The notes beneath the pieces were generated by a model. That model was not told where the DNA came from. It ran no database searches and saw only the letters and a program-made list of their open reading frames with translations. 64,000 bases of DNA from CAYLJJ01 sp964384025 (GTDB taxonomy: Bacteria; Myxococcota_A; Bradymonadia; UBA7976; UBA1532): positions 24,584 through 88,583 of the forward strand of contig CAYLJJ010000014.1 in the NCBI GenBank assembly GCA_964384025.1, written 5' to 3'. The position numbers were made by a program, and so were the translations under genes. Positions within the stretch are counted from its first letter, which is position 1; each line of letters starts with the position of its first letter. Below, in pieces: positions 25,440 to 34,195 of this stretch.

Positions 25440-27707
25440 ATGCGCCGTTTCTCCTTTATCATCCTCATTCTGCTCCTGGGGCTTGTTATGCCGAGTCTCA
25501 TCCAGCGAGCAGCCGATAAGAGTATTAGAAATATTTTAAGAAAAAGAGGATATAGAGCAAATTTTTCTCTGGAGCTTGACCTCCTGGGCTTCAAGCTGAA
25601 GGATCTTCAATTGAGCGGAGCACGAGGGCGGCTCTCAATAGCGCACCTCAGGGGAAAGGTCGATTGGTTCTCTCTTCAGCTCCTAAGCTTAGAGTTAAAG
25701 CGCGGTCATCTTCAGCTCAGAGCCTCCATTGAGGGCTCAGGGCTCAAGCCCCCAGACTTAGAGGAGCTAAAGCAGAGCCCTCTGGATCTCCTTGCGGAGG
25801 GTTTTGAGCTGCATGGGAGGGATCTTCAGCTTGAGGCTCGAGGCGCTCAGCTTCGCTTGGATCGGTTGCTGATCCGCTATCTTGGTTCAAAACGCTTCTT
25901 GGGAGAGCTTGAGGGCAGTTTAAGGGCTCGCGGCCAGCAGCTCCCCAGCGAGGCTAAGTTTCATTGGAGCCCCTCCAAAGGGATCAGAGCCGAGTTCAGG
26001 GGAGCGAGAGGGGCGCCGATCTTTGAATGTCAACGAGCTGGGGCTCAGATATGGGTAGAGTCTCTCAAGCTCCAAGGCGCTCATCCCAGAGCTGAGAGGG
26101 TCTTCCTTAAGGCCCCTGGCTTAGAGGCGGGGCTCTCTCGGTTGGAGTTGACATCCCCGCTGCGAATCTCGGGAGGAGAGGTTCAGATCGGCCCCGATGT
26201 TCAGGCAGCCCCCAGAGCGCTTCGAGCCTGCCTGAGAGGCTCGCAGGTGCAGAGCCTGGGATCGACGAGGGGAGCTGCCCAGGGGCAGAGCCTAGAGTTT
26301 GAGAAGCTGCGCCTTCGCTTTGAAGCTCCTCCACCTCTGGGACTCCAAGAGATCGATGCGTTGGAGGGTCAGCTTCAGGAGGACACGCTTCTCCTGAGAG
26401 GCCGCCTGATGGGCGCTTGGCTTCAGATCGATCAGCTCGACCCCCTGCGGGTCTCTCTTCGGGATCTGGCGCTTGAGCCGCTGCTTCAAGAGAACTTGCT
26501 CCCGCTCCCAGAGGGGCTTGAGTTCTCTGGAGGCTTAGATCTGGAGTTGCTGTTTGAGCCGAGCTTAGAGAAGCTTCAGCTCAAGTTCCGCCTTTGGGAA
26601 GCGAGGCTGATTCATCCAGGTTTGGCGCCAGAGCCTCTGGGACCCTCTGATCTTCGAGGAGATCTGCTGCTCCAGCATCACGGTGAAGCTTGGCGGCTCC
26701 CTGAGGGGCGCCTTGAGCGTGGCGCCCTCCGCTTGAATCTCAAGGGAAGCTTGAAACGCTCTCTATTGAAGCTCAAGCTGAGCCTGTTGGAGCTGGAGTG
26801 TCAAGCGGCGCTTCAAAGCCTACCGCCTGGACTCTTGGGACCCTACTCCGAGATGGAGATGAAGGGGCGATTCTCTCCCAAGCTCAGCCTCTCGCTGCCC
26901 TTAAAGCGACCTTGGGAGCTGGAGTTTGAGTTGAAGGGGCTCAAGGGTCGCTGCCCTATCCAGGCCCTCAAAGCTGCCAAAGAGGCTTGGCCTCTGCTCT
27001 CAGCAGGCCCTAAGGCTCCCGATGATGTGAACTGGCTCAATGAAGAGTTTCTCCTCCAACTGCGCGAGGGGGTGAGTCGCCCTGTTACGGTAGGGCCAGG
27101 GAGCAAAGGCTATATCCCCTTGAAGGCTCTGCCGCCCTATGTCGGTGGCGTGGCCTACCTCAGCGAGCAGATGGGCTTCTATCGGGGCTGGGCGATCAGC
27201 CCGACCTTGATCAAGCGGGGGCTGAGGATGAACCTACGGGAGGGACGCTTTGTATATGGTGGCAGCACGGTCAGCCAGCAGTTGGTTAAGAACCTCTTCC
27301 TCAGCCGAGAGAAGAGCTTAGCGCGCAAGCTGAGGGAGGCGCTGATCGCAGGACGGATGCAGGATCAGGTGCTCAGAAAGCGGATATTAGAGCTCTATCT
27401 AAACTGCATCGAGTTTGGACCCAACATCTATGGGGTGGGCGCAGCAGCGCGTTACTATTTTCAGAAGGATGCTCGCAAGCTGAGTCCTCGTGAGGCGATC
27501 TTCTTGGCGATGCTCAAGCCTGCACCCTGGCAAGGACCCATGTTTAAAAAGCGAGGGCAAACCTCCAAGAGCCCTTGGTGGACTGAGAGGGTCAAGATCC
27601 TGCGTCAACGTCTCTTGGAAGCGGGCTACCTAAGTGAATCAGCGGCCCAAGCTGATGAAGAGCGGGGGCCTCTTCGCTGGGACGCTCAGGGTCAGGCGCT
27701 GCCCTAA
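25440..27707 (+). CDS. AsmA-like exported domain fused to a GT51 peptidoglycan glycosyltransferase
   Basis: 755 residues from the ATG at 25440, with GAGGG just upstream and a transmembrane helix (RRFSFIILILLLGLVM) directly after it. In-frame ATGs at 25392 and 25407 are possible. Residues ~30-520 are Leu/Gly-rich repeated beta segments ('LELDLLGFKLKDLQLSGARGRLSIAHLRG'), like AsmA/TamB or DUF3971 lipid-transport proteins. The C-terminal ~200 residues are a family-51 glycosyltransferase. YLSEQMGFYRGW carries Glu576 (first catalytic Glu), then GGSTVSQQLVKNLFLSREKSLARKLREA (Glu633) and 'ILELYLNCIEFGPNIYGVGAAARYYF'. GT51 polymerises lipid II into glycan strands. No transpeptidase domain is present, so it is MtgA-like in chemistry. 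The fusion itself is unusual. Confidence 0.88.
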   Translation: MRRFSFIILILLLGLVMPSLIQRAADKSIRNILRKRGYRANFSLELDLLGFKLKDLQLSGARGRLSIAHLRGKVDWFSLQLLSLELKRGHLQLRASIEGSGLKPPDLEELKQSPLDLLAEGFELHGRDLQLEARGAQLRLDRLLIRYLGSKRFLGELEGSLRARGQQLPSEAKFHWSPSKGIRAEFRGARGAPIFECQRAGAQIWVESLKLQGAHPRAERVFLKAPGLEAGLSRLELTSPLRISGGEVQIGPDVQAAPRALRACLRGSQVQSLGSTRGAAQGQSLEFEKLRLRFEAPPPLGLQEIDALEGQLQEDTLLLRGRLMGAWLQIDQLDPLRVSLRDLALEPLLQENLLPLPEGLEFSGGLDLELLFEPSLEKLQLKFRLWEARLIHPGLAPEPLGPSDLRGDLLLQHHGEAWRLPEGRLERGALRLNLKGSLKRSLLKLKLSLLELECQAALQSLPPGLLGPYSEMEMKGRFSPKLSLSLPLKRPWELEFELKGLKGRCPIQALKAAKEAWPLLSAGPKAPDDVNWLNEEFLLQLREGVSRPVTVGPGSKGYIPLKALPPYVGGVAYLSEQMGFYRGWAISPTLIKRGLRMNLREGRFVYGGSTVSQQLVKNLFLSREKSLARKLREALIAGRMQDQVLRKRILELYLNCIEFGPNIYGVGAAARYYFQKDARKLSPREAIFLAMLKPAPWQGPMFKKRGQTSKSPWWTERVKILRQRLLEAGYLSESAAQADEERGPLRWDAQGQALP

Positions 27708-27773
27708 CGATCACGGTTGAAGCTCCACTCCAGCCCTGCCAAAGTGAAGCCCCCCACAGGCTCGGTGAGAAGC

Positions 27774-29279
27774 ATGGTACAGCAGATCCCCAGACGCGGT
27801 GGCGTCCTCCTTCACCCCAGCTCTTTGCCCTTTGGGCGAGGCATCGGCGATTTGGGCTTGGGCGCGGAGCGCTTCCTAAATTGGCTTCAAGAGGCGGGGA
27901 TGGGCCTCTGGCAGATCTTACCCCTGGTACCGCCCGGAGCGGGGAACTCCCCCTATTCAAGCTGGTCCGCCTTCGCAGGCAACCCCATGCTCCTGGATCT
28001 TGAGGATCTGGTTCGCGCTGGGCTCCTCCGCCATGAGGAGGTGGATCAGCTTTCCGCCGGAGAGCCTTGGTGGGTCAACTTTGCTCAGGTCCGCTCTCAA
28101 AAAGGCCCTCTACTGCATCGCGCCGCTGCGCGTCTACGCCAGCGCCCAAAGCATCCCTGGCGTCCCGCTTTGGAACTCTTTCGGAGCGAACAGATCTGGT
28201 TAGAAGATGCGGCCCTCTTTCACGCTCTGCTTAAGCGGGAGAGATCTCCTTGGTGGGAGTGGCGCCCAGGCCTCAGAGAGCGCAGGCCCAAGACCCTTAA
28301 GGTGCTGCGCCAAGAGCTGGCCGACAAGCTGGAGGAGTTTACAATCCTTCAGTTCTTCTTTGAGCGTCAGTGGGGGCTCTTGCAGCAAAAGGCCAAGGCC
28401 CGAGGGATCGAAATCATCGGGGATCTGCCCATCTATGTGGATGCCAACTCTGTCGATGTTTGGGCTCATCAGGATCTCTTCCTCCTCGACAAAGAGGGGC
28501 GTCGCGATCAGGTGGCTGGGGTCCCTCCCGATGACTTCAGCCCCAAGGGGCAACTCTGGGGTAACCCCCTCTACAACTGGGAGCGGATGGCTGAGACAGG
28601 CTACTCCTGGTGGATCCAGAGGATGCAGCGAGCGCTCTCGCTTACCGATCGGGTGCGCATCGATCACTTCCGCGCCTTCGCTGACTATTGGGCGATCCCC
28701 GCCGACTCGAAGGACGCCACTCAGGGGCGCTGGTGTCCAGGACCAGGGATGGAATTCTTTAAAGCCCTGGAGGATGCCTTGGGAGAGCTGCCCGTTCTGG
28801 CAGAGGATCTGGGCATCATCGGAGAGAGGGTGCGTCAGCTCCTGAAGGAGAGCGGTCTGCCGGGAATGAAGGTGCTCCAGTTCGCCTTTGGTGATACTCC
28901 AGAGAACGCCTACCTGCCTCACAACCACAAGCAGCATTCGGTGGTCTACTCAGGGACCCATGACAATGAGACCACTTTGGGTTGGTGGTTTGGGAGCGAT
29001 GAGAGGGTCCGCGATCATGTGCGGCGCTATTTCGGCATTGATGGTCACGATTTGGTCTGGGATATCATCCGCGCGACTTTGAACTCTGTAGCGGACACCG
29101 CGATCATCACCATGCAGGATATCCTCTGTTTAGACAATCGAGGGCGTATGAATATCCCCGCTGAGCCCTTGGGAAACTGGGAGTGGAGGATGCATGAGGA
29201 TGCTCTTAAACCTGAGAATGCTTGGCGATTGAGAGAGCTTAATGGCCTCTATGGGCGCCTGCCCATCAGCGGGGCTTGA
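27774..29279 (+). CDS. malQ: 4-alpha-glucanotransferase MalQ
   Basis: 501 residues, the standard length of GH77 amylomaltase; the ATG at 27774 is chosen for this reason over one at 27717. It transfers alpha-1,4-glucan segments between maltodextrins. Visible family motifs: RRGGVLLHPSSLP, GAGNSPYSSWSAFAGNP, 'GDLPIYVDANSVDVWAHQDLF' and GQLWGNPLYNW. Asp297 in RIDHFRAF is the nucleophile, Glu344 in LAEDLGII the acid/base and Asp397 in GTHDNETTLGW the third acidic residue. All catalytic residues are intact. It starts 66 bases after the GT51 gene on the same strand. The 3' end overlaps the convergent FGE-domain gene by 14 bases. Cytoplasmic; works with glycogen metabolism, to which glgC (8836) also belongs. 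Confidence 0.96.
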   Translation: MVQQIPRRGGVLLHPSSLPFGRGIGDLGLGAERFLNWLQEAGMGLWQILPLVPPGAGNSPYSSWSAFAGNPMLLDLEDLVRAGLLRHEEVDQLSAGEPWWVNFAQVRSQKGPLLHRAAARLRQRPKHPWRPALELFRSEQIWLEDAALFHALLKRERSPWWEWRPGLRERRPKTLKVLRQELADKLEEFTILQFFFERQWGLLQQKAKARGIEIIGDLPIYVDANSVDVWAHQDLFLLDKEGRRDQVAGVPPDDFSPKGQLWGNPLYNWERMAETGYSWWIQRMQRALSLTDRVRIDHFRAFADYWAIPADSKDATQGRWCPGPGMEFFKALEDALGELPVLAEDLGIIGERVRQLLKESGLPGMKVLQFAFGDTPENAYLPHNHKQHSVVYSGTHDNETTLGWWFGSDERVRDHVRRYFGIDGHDLVWDIIRATLNSVADTAIITMQDILCLDNRGRMNIPAEPLGNWEWRMHEDALKPENAWRLRELNGLYGRLPISGA

Positions 29280-30615
29280 GGGCTGCGCACTTAGAGCTGC
29301 TGCTGGGGTAAGCGCAGCGGAAACCGAGGATGGGGGAGGTCCCTTGACCTCCTCGACGATAGCTCAGCCGCAGATGGCATAGATCCTCCTGAAAGTCTCC
29401 TCCTCGAACTGTATGATAGCCTTCCAGGTTGGCTTGGGATGGGTGCTCTTCGTTGAGCGTCTCCTTTGAGACCTTAAAAGGGGTCTCTCCGCTGCGAGTC
29501 TCAAGATGAGGAAGGCAGTAAGGCACTGGGCTCGTTTCCCGTCCTTTGCACACCAGAGGATAATCTTTTGGATAGTCACACTCTGCATAGAGGCAGAGCG
29601 AGATCTGCTCCTGACAGCCCACAGCGCAGTCAGAAGGATCGGAGCCTGCGTTGATGCCTACTAAGATCTGAGGCTGTTCACAGGGGCTGTCTCCATTAGG
29701 GTAGACGCTGCTACAGTAGCTGGATTTTTCTTCCTCTGCGTTTGCTTCCTCTCCGTTGACGATCCCCAAACACCAACTTTGGCAGTCCTGGAAGCGTTGT
29801 TGGCAGGGACACTCTCCGAATCGATTCATCAGCTCTTCAGACCAGAAGATCTGCAGCTCCTCATCCACAAAGAGTTGCTCCCCAAGAGCTTGCTCTCCCT
29901 GAGCACCCTGAGGCTGCGGATCAGCACAGTAGGCGCGGGGATCATACTCGTCGAGAGTCCACTCTCGGACATTCCCAACCAGATCATAGATCCCAGCCAC
30001 GACATCCAGCGAGGAGCTCTTGACCGCGCGCACACGAGTCTCTGAACATGCCTTCCAGGCGAGCTTTCCAGAGTTGTTCCCACAGCCATTTTGAAGATCA
30101 AAGTGGGTGTCCTGATCCCAGAGGAAGAGGTTCCCTCCATTGAATCTGCGGGCGCTGTATTCCCATTGAGCTTCTGTAGGGAGATCGCCTCCCTGAGCGC
30201 GGCAATATGTGCGCGCCTCCTCCCACTTGATCCCCACTACAGGGTAACTCCCAAAGTTGTCTCTGTCTTTGTAATAGCCGGTGATGAAGCCCTCCTGGCC
30301 CTCATAACCGACAGAGGAACGATGAGGCTTCACGCAATCATGAGCAACACAATGATGGTACTGATTAACCGTTACTTCATGCTCATCCATACAGAAATCT
30401 TTTACGTCAACAGTATGTACAGGGGTTTCTGGGCGCGCATCATTGTTACAAGCTCCCCCGCTCCACCATGAATCGCAGGGATCAAAGTTGGCGGAGCCCA
30501 TCTGAAACGTATTTGAACCTTCAATCCAGACCATCCGAGTTGGCTCAGGGGGCTCTATGCCTTTGGAGCAACTCAACAGAAAGAGCGTGAGCGTAGTGAG
30601 GAGTGGGCGAGACAT
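29266..30615 (-). CDS. FGE/SUMF1-domain lipoprotein with a Cys-rich insertion
   Basis: 449 residues. The N-terminus MSRPLLTTLTLFLLSC contains a lipobox-like FLLSC at residue 16, so it is probably a lipoprotein. From residue ~28 the FGE-sulfatase fold is clear: 'MVWIEGSNTFQMGS', 'VHTVDVKDFCMDEHEVTVNQYHHCV', 'YPVVGIKWEEARTYCRAQGGDLPTEAQWEYSARR' and 'GIYDLVGNVREWTLDEYDP'. The fold then breaks for about 150 residues that hold around 13 Cys, and resumes with 'YHTVRGGDFQEDLCHLRLSYRRGG' and 'GFRCA'. The insertion sits where FGE normally has a short loop. Enzymatic FGE activity is doubtful: I cannot place the paired catalytic Cys, and no sulfatase is nearby. It is the downstream partner of the TPR-PEGA gene at 30622 (six-base gap); start ATG 30615 follows GAGG. 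Confidence 0.88.
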   Translation of the reverse strand: MSRPLLTTLTLFLLSCSKGIEPPEPTRMVWIEGSNTFQMGSANFDPCDSWWSGGACNNDARPETPVHTVDVKDFCMDEHEVTVNQYHHCVAHDCVKPHRSSVGYEGQEGFITGYYKDRDNFGSYPVVGIKWEEARTYCRAQGGDLPTEAQWEYSARRFNGGNLFLWDQDTHFDLQNGCGNNSGKLAWKACSETRVRAVKSSSLDVVAGIYDLVGNVREWTLDEYDPRAYCADPQPQGAQGEQALGEQLFVDEELQIFWSEELMNRFGECPCQQRFQDCQSWCLGIVNGEEANAEEEKSSYCSSVYPNGDSPCEQPQILVGINAGSDPSDCAVGCQEQISLCLYAECDYPKDYPLVCKGRETSPVPYCLPHLETRSGETPFKVSKETLNEEHPSQANLEGYHTVRGGDFQEDLCHLRLSYRRGGQGTSPILGFRCAYPSSSSKCAALKPR

Positions 30616-30621
30616 AAATCC

Positions 30622-31800
30622 TCAGAAGCTGAATGTATAGATGAAGCCCCCAGGAGAGAGGGAGAGCTGACCTGGTAGGCTGATGGGTTGACCATAACGA
30701 GGGTTTCGATGCTCCAGGGGAATCTCAACGCGAAGCGCATCCCAGACGATCAGAGAGATTCCAGCAGCGAACATCCCTCCACCCAGGCCAAAGCCCAATT
30801 TCTGATAGCCAAGCAGCTCATCAAACTTATCTGTGTCATTGTATTCTTGATCCGCGAAGTAGCCTGCGACAAAGCCTGAGCCAATCGAAAGCCCTCCCAA
30901 AACCATCGTAGTCCACCCTAGAGGACTCCTCCAAGTAGAAGGTGTAAGTTTTGGCGATATCTTTGCCTCTACCCGCAGTATCCGACCTTTTTTTAGTTCA
31001 ATCTGTTTATTGAACTTTTCATAACCATCTCGCTTAACAACAACTTGATAGTGTCCTTGTGGATAAGGGAGTGGCTCTTTAAATGGAGTCAAACCAATAT
31101 TTTTCCCTTCGATATACACTGTTGCTTCTTTAATTGGGCAGTCCACATAGATATATCCCTGCGCCTTAGCTGTCTTTAACTGAATATTTAGGCGGAAAGG
31201 TTCACGTCTCTGCACCACAATATCTTGGTAAAAAGGTTCATAACCATCCATCTGAACCCACACTTTATGAGGTCCAGGATGGATAAAGTTACGGTAGGGC
31301 GTAGTTCCAACTACCCCAAGACGCTTGTCATCTACAAAGACTTGAGCTCCCTTGGGCTTCGACTCGATGATCAGCTCCTGATCTCGCTCGATACGCGCCT
31401 CGCAGTTTTTGCGGGTGTTCATCGCTCGATCTCGTTTTGGACCGGTTGGAGCCTTCTCAAGGTAAAGCTCCATTTGAGAAACGCACTCCTCCCAGGACTC
31501 CAGCTGCTGATAGCTCACCGCGATGCTGTAGAGCAGATCTTGTGAGTGATTGAGTTCATAGGAACGCCGAAATTTCTCGATCGCCTCTCGATAGCGCCCC
31601 TTACCATAGAGTTTATTACCCTCTCGACGGCTCTCCTGCGCTTGAGTTCGCTCAGCAGCTGAGAGCTGAGCAGAAGCTTCAGGACTCAAGCTGATCTTCT
31701 TAGCCATCACAGGAGCAGAACTCGGGGGGGGCTTCTTTGGCTGTTGAGCGAGAGCAAAGCTAGGGAGCAGCATCAACAGGAGTTTGAGCCTTCTCAGCAT
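30622..31800 (-). CDS. TPR-PEGA protein with C-terminal membrane segments
   Basis: 392 residues with a signal peptide (MLRRLKLLLMLLPSFALA). Residues ~55-140 hold tetratricopeptide units ('EGNKLYGKGRYREAIEKFRRSYELNHSQDLLYSIAVSYQQLESWEECVSQMELYLEKAP'-type spacing). Two PEGA domains follow (about 145-215 and 218-290): 'IIESKPKGAQVFVDDKRLGVVGTTPYRNFIHPGPHKVWVQMDGYEPF' and 'VDCPIKEATVYIEGKNIGLTPFKEPLPYPQGHYQVVVKRDGYEKF'. The C-terminus has two hydrophobic segments. PEGA domains are carbohydrate- or surface-associated modules common in Myxococcota. It is upstream of the FGE lipoprotein in a two-gene operon and similar in layout to the gene at 41589-42413, so these are likely paralogous. No enzymatic activity predicted. 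Confidence 0.9.
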   Translation of the reverse strand: MLRRLKLLLMLLPSFALAQQPKKPPPSSAPVMAKKISLSPEASAQLSAAERTQAQESRREGNKLYGKGRYREAIEKFRRSYELNHSQDLLYSIAVSYQQLESWEECVSQMELYLEKAPTGPKRDRAMNTRKNCEARIERDQELIIESKPKGAQVFVDDKRLGVVGTTPYRNFIHPGPHKVWVQMDGYEPFYQDIVVQRREPFRLNIQLKTAKAQGYIYVDCPIKEATVYIEGKNIGLTPFKEPLPYPQGHYQVVVKRDGYEKFNKQIELKKGRILRVEAKISPKLTPSTWRSPLGWTTMVLGGLSIGSGFVAGYFADQEYNDTDKFDELLGYQKLGFGLGGGMFAAGISLIVWDALRVEIPLEHRNPRYGQPISLPGQLSLSPGGFIYTFSF

Positions 31801-31944
31801 CCGTTCTCGCCTCTCTTTAAAATCGCGGTTCAGGTCTGGAAGCGAACCAAGATAGACTCCCCCTGCTCCCCTGTCAAAGCGAGGATGATCCTTTGCAAAA
31901 CAAGCCCCCGAAAATAAACTGGCCCCAAAATCTCTGGAGGCTGA

Positions 31945-32757
31945 ATGCGATCTTCTCTTCTCTGGCCCCTTTTGGGCTTACTGCTCTGGGCCTGTTCTGA
32001 AGAGGGAGGGAGCGAAAAGAACTCAGATCTCGCACTCCTTCACTTTGATCAGGGTCGATCAGATCTTCAAAGCGCCCAGCCCATCCTCGATATGGCCGCG
32101 CTTGACCAACATCCAACAGATGAAGAGGCGCTCTCAGAGGAGGACACTGCGCCTCTGCTCCTTGATACCAGCCTCCCAGAGCCTGATCGGGTCGCCTTGA
32201 GGCTCGACACCAGCCTCCCAGAGCCTGATCTAGCTACACCAAGCCTCGACAGCGCTTTGGCCGATCTCCCAGCTCCAGAGCCCGACATCGGACGAGACGC
32301 CAGCCCAGCGCCCGATCTCCTCTCTCCTACACCTGACGCTGCTCCAGAGCCCGATATGGTTCATCCAGAGCCGGATACTGCTCCTCCCCCTATCGATTGG
32401 CCAGAGCGTCCCTCTGGACAGTGCACCGAGGGGAGAGATTGTGAATCAGGCATGTGTAACAACAGCTCCCCAGGAGGCTTCTGCGAGGGCTGCCTCTGCG
32501 CGGCGGGGCATATCTGTAATTTTGGGACCTGCAACCGCGAATGCAGCGCTGAGGAAGATTGTCCTTGGGGGCTGCGCTGCGCTCGTATTCCAGGTGGCGA
32601 TGGAGATATGGCTTGCGCCTTGATCTCTTGTGGAGAGGAGTACAGTTGCCCTGAACCTTTCATCTGTGATGAGGGCTTCTGTAGACGCCCTCACTGTCCC
32701 TGCCCTGAGCCTATGACCTGCCTAAATGGCCGTTGTGCAGAGCCGGAGTTTCGATGA
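31945..32757 (+). CDS. Lipoprotein with Asp/Pro-rich linker and Cys-rich C-terminus
   Basis: 270 residues. MRSSLLWPLLGLLLWAC ends with a lipobox. The next ~120 residues are an acidic Pro-rich linker in which LDTSLPEPD occurs twice and 'APEPD', 'HPEPD' recur. The final ~115 residues have 20 or more Cys in short-spaced pairs ('CTEGRDCESGMCNNSSPGGFCEGCLCAAGHICNFGTC'), suggesting disulfide-stabilised small folds exposed beyond a stalk. No family assigned. The stop overlaps the ATG of the PRPP synthetase gene (ATGA), an odd pairing of an exported lipoprotein with a cytoplasmic enzyme. Start ATG 31945 lies 144 bases from the divergent gene at 31800. Confidence 0.85.
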   Translation: MRSSLLWPLLGLLLWACSEEGGSEKNSDLALLHFDQGRSDLQSAQPILDMAALDQHPTDEEALSEEDTAPLLLDTSLPEPDRVALRLDTSLPEPDLATPSLDSALADLPAPEPDIGRDASPAPDLLSPTPDAAPEPDMVHPEPDTAPPPIDWPERPSGQCTEGRDCESGMCNNSSPGGFCEGCLCAAGHICNFGTCNRECSAEEDCPWGLRCARIPGGDGDMACALISCGEEYSCPEPFICDEGFCRRPHCPCPEPMTCLNGRCAEPEFR

Positions 32758-33659
32758 AGCTGATCTTCTCAACCCCCCAATACCAAAAGATGGCTGACCA
32801 GCTCTGTGGATCTCTAGGAGGGGAGCGTGGCGCTCTAGAGATCAGGAATTTTCCTGATGGAGAACGTTATCTGCGCATCCTCTCAGAGGTCAGCGGTCGA
32901 GATGTGATCCTCCTGGGAGGGACCGTCTCAGATGAGTGCACACTCTCGCTCTATGATCTGAGCTGCGCCATCTCCAAATATGGGGCGGCGCGCATCAGCT
33001 TGGTGCTGCCTTACTATGGCTACTCCACCATGGAGCGGGCGGTGCGACCTGGAGAGGTGGTCACCGCCAAGACCCGAGCGCGGCTCTTCTCCTCTATCCC
33101 TACCCCTGGAGAGGGCCTGCGCCTCTTTCTCTTAGAGCTGCACAGCGGAGGTATTCCTCACTACTTTGAGCGCGATCTTACGGCCATCCATCTTCAGGCA
33201 ACGGAGCTGATCTGCGAGGTCGCGCTGCGCTTGGGAGGAGCGGACTTTGTCCTTGGAAGCTGTGACGCTGGGCGAGCCAAGCGGGTGGCTGGTCTGGCCA
33301 ACCGCTTGGGGGTAGAGGCTGCCTTTGTCTACAAGCGTCGTCTGGATGGCAGCACCACTGAGGTGACCGGCATCAACGCTCATGTAGAGGGCCGCACCGT
33401 GGTCATCTATGACGACATGATCCGCACAGGGGGGACCTTGGTTGGCGCCGCCAAGGCCTATCGTAGGGCGGGAGCCAAGCGGGTGATCGCCATCGCCGTG
33501 CATGGCCTCTTCACCGGAGACTCCCTTGACAAGATCATGGCTCCAGGGATCTTTGATCGTGTGATCTGTACCGACAGCCACCCCCGCGCGGCTCTCCTCG
33601 CTGCCCGAGGTGGAGAGGTCATCTCTGTCGTTGATCTTTTGGCAAGGAGCCTCCATTGA
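32754..33659 (+). CDS. Ribose-phosphate pyrophosphokinase (PRPP synthetase), class II-like
   Basis: 301 residues from ATG 32754, which overlaps the upstream stop. It makes 5-phosphoribosyl-1-diphosphate from ribose-5-phosphate and ATP for nucleotide, His and Trp synthesis. Key blocks: RNFPDGERYLRI (about 31-42), PYYGYSTMERAVRPGEVVTAKTRARLFSSIP (about 86-116), LELHSGGIPHYF and the PRPP-binding loop TVVIYDDMIRTGGTLV (about 215-230). The 'STMERAVRPGE' block lacks the RQDRK-type loop of the common class I enzymes and instead resembles plant class II PRS, which are less phosphate dependent. It is translationally coupled downstream to a TlpA-like gene (TTGA overlap). Whether this is the housekeeping enzyme or a second copy cannot be told here. 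Confidence 0.88.
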   Translation: MKLIFSTPQYQKMADQLCGSLGGERGALEIRNFPDGERYLRILSEVSGRDVILLGGTVSDECTLSLYDLSCAISKYGAARISLVLPYYGYSTMERAVRPGEVVTAKTRARLFSSIPTPGEGLRLFLLELHSGGIPHYFERDLTAIHLQATELICEVALRLGGADFVLGSCDAGRAKRVAGLANRLGVEAAFVYKRRLDGSTTEVTGINAHVEGRTVVIYDDMIRTGGTLVGAAKAYRRAGAKRVIAIAVHGLFTGDSLDKIMAPGIFDRVICTDSHPRAALLAARGGEVISVVDLLARSLH

Positions 33660-34195
33660 AGATCTGGACCGCGCTCAAAAATAAGCAGCGCTGGAAGCGT
33701 TGGGGCAAGGAAGCCCTGATCTTCCTGCTCCTCTTTATTGCGCTGATCTACTGGCAGCGCCGTGGCCTCCTCCCCGCCGATGGTCAGCAAGCTCCTGAGG
33801 TGATGATCTGGAACATGGAGGGGCAGCCGCTTCCGCTCAAAAGCTTCCAGGGCAAGCGCCTGATGCTGCATTTTTGGGCGACTTGGTGTAGCGTCTGTGC
33901 CTTGGAGCATGCAGCCCTCAACGCAGTTTATGAGGATCTGGAGCCCGATGAGGCGCTCTTGGCCCTGGTAGTTGCTCCTTTGGAGGAGCGGGAAAAAATC
34001 AGGGCCTATATCGCTGCTGAGGGGATCAAATATCCGGTCTATTTTGCAGGAGATGAAGCTCAACAGGCTTTCCAGGTTAAGAGCTTCCCCAGTAACTACT
34101 TTTTAAGCCCCACGGGCAAGATCACAGGGCGAGATGTGGGGATGTCATCCCGTTGGGGGATGGCTTGGCGCCTAAACCAAGCGGAGGATGGATGA
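33656..34195 (+). CDS. TlpA/ResA-like membrane-anchored thioredoxin
   Basis: 179 residues. One transmembrane helix (about 20-33, IFLLLFIALIYW) precedes a thioredoxin-fold domain. The active site is WATWCSVC (Cys78, Cys81), followed by 'LVVAPLEEREKIRAYIAAEGIKYPVYFAGD' and 'FPSNYFLSPTGKITG' with the conserved cis-Pro region. The CxxC sits outside the cytoplasm if the N-terminus is inside. It reduces or shuffles disulfides, as TlpA/ResA do in cytochrome maturation. The TTG start overlaps the PRPP synthetase stop by four bases, and its stop overlaps the next ATG, so it is in the same operon. Its link with nucleotide synthesis is unexplained. Confidence 0.9.
   Translation: MKIWTALKNKQRWKRWGKEALIFLLLFIALIYWQRRGLLPADGQQAPEVMIWNMEGQPLPLKSFQGKRLMLHFWATWCSVCALEHAALNAVYEDLEPDEALLALVVAPLEEREKIRAYIAAEGIKYPVYFAGDEAQQAFQVKSFPSNYFLSPTGKITGRDVGMSSRWGMAWRLNQAEDG

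Noticed and set aside
28200..28937. 245-codon minus-strand frame inside malQ
   Set aside because: It lies wholly within malQ, whose catalytic residues are all in frame on the plus strand; the antisense product is not protein-like.
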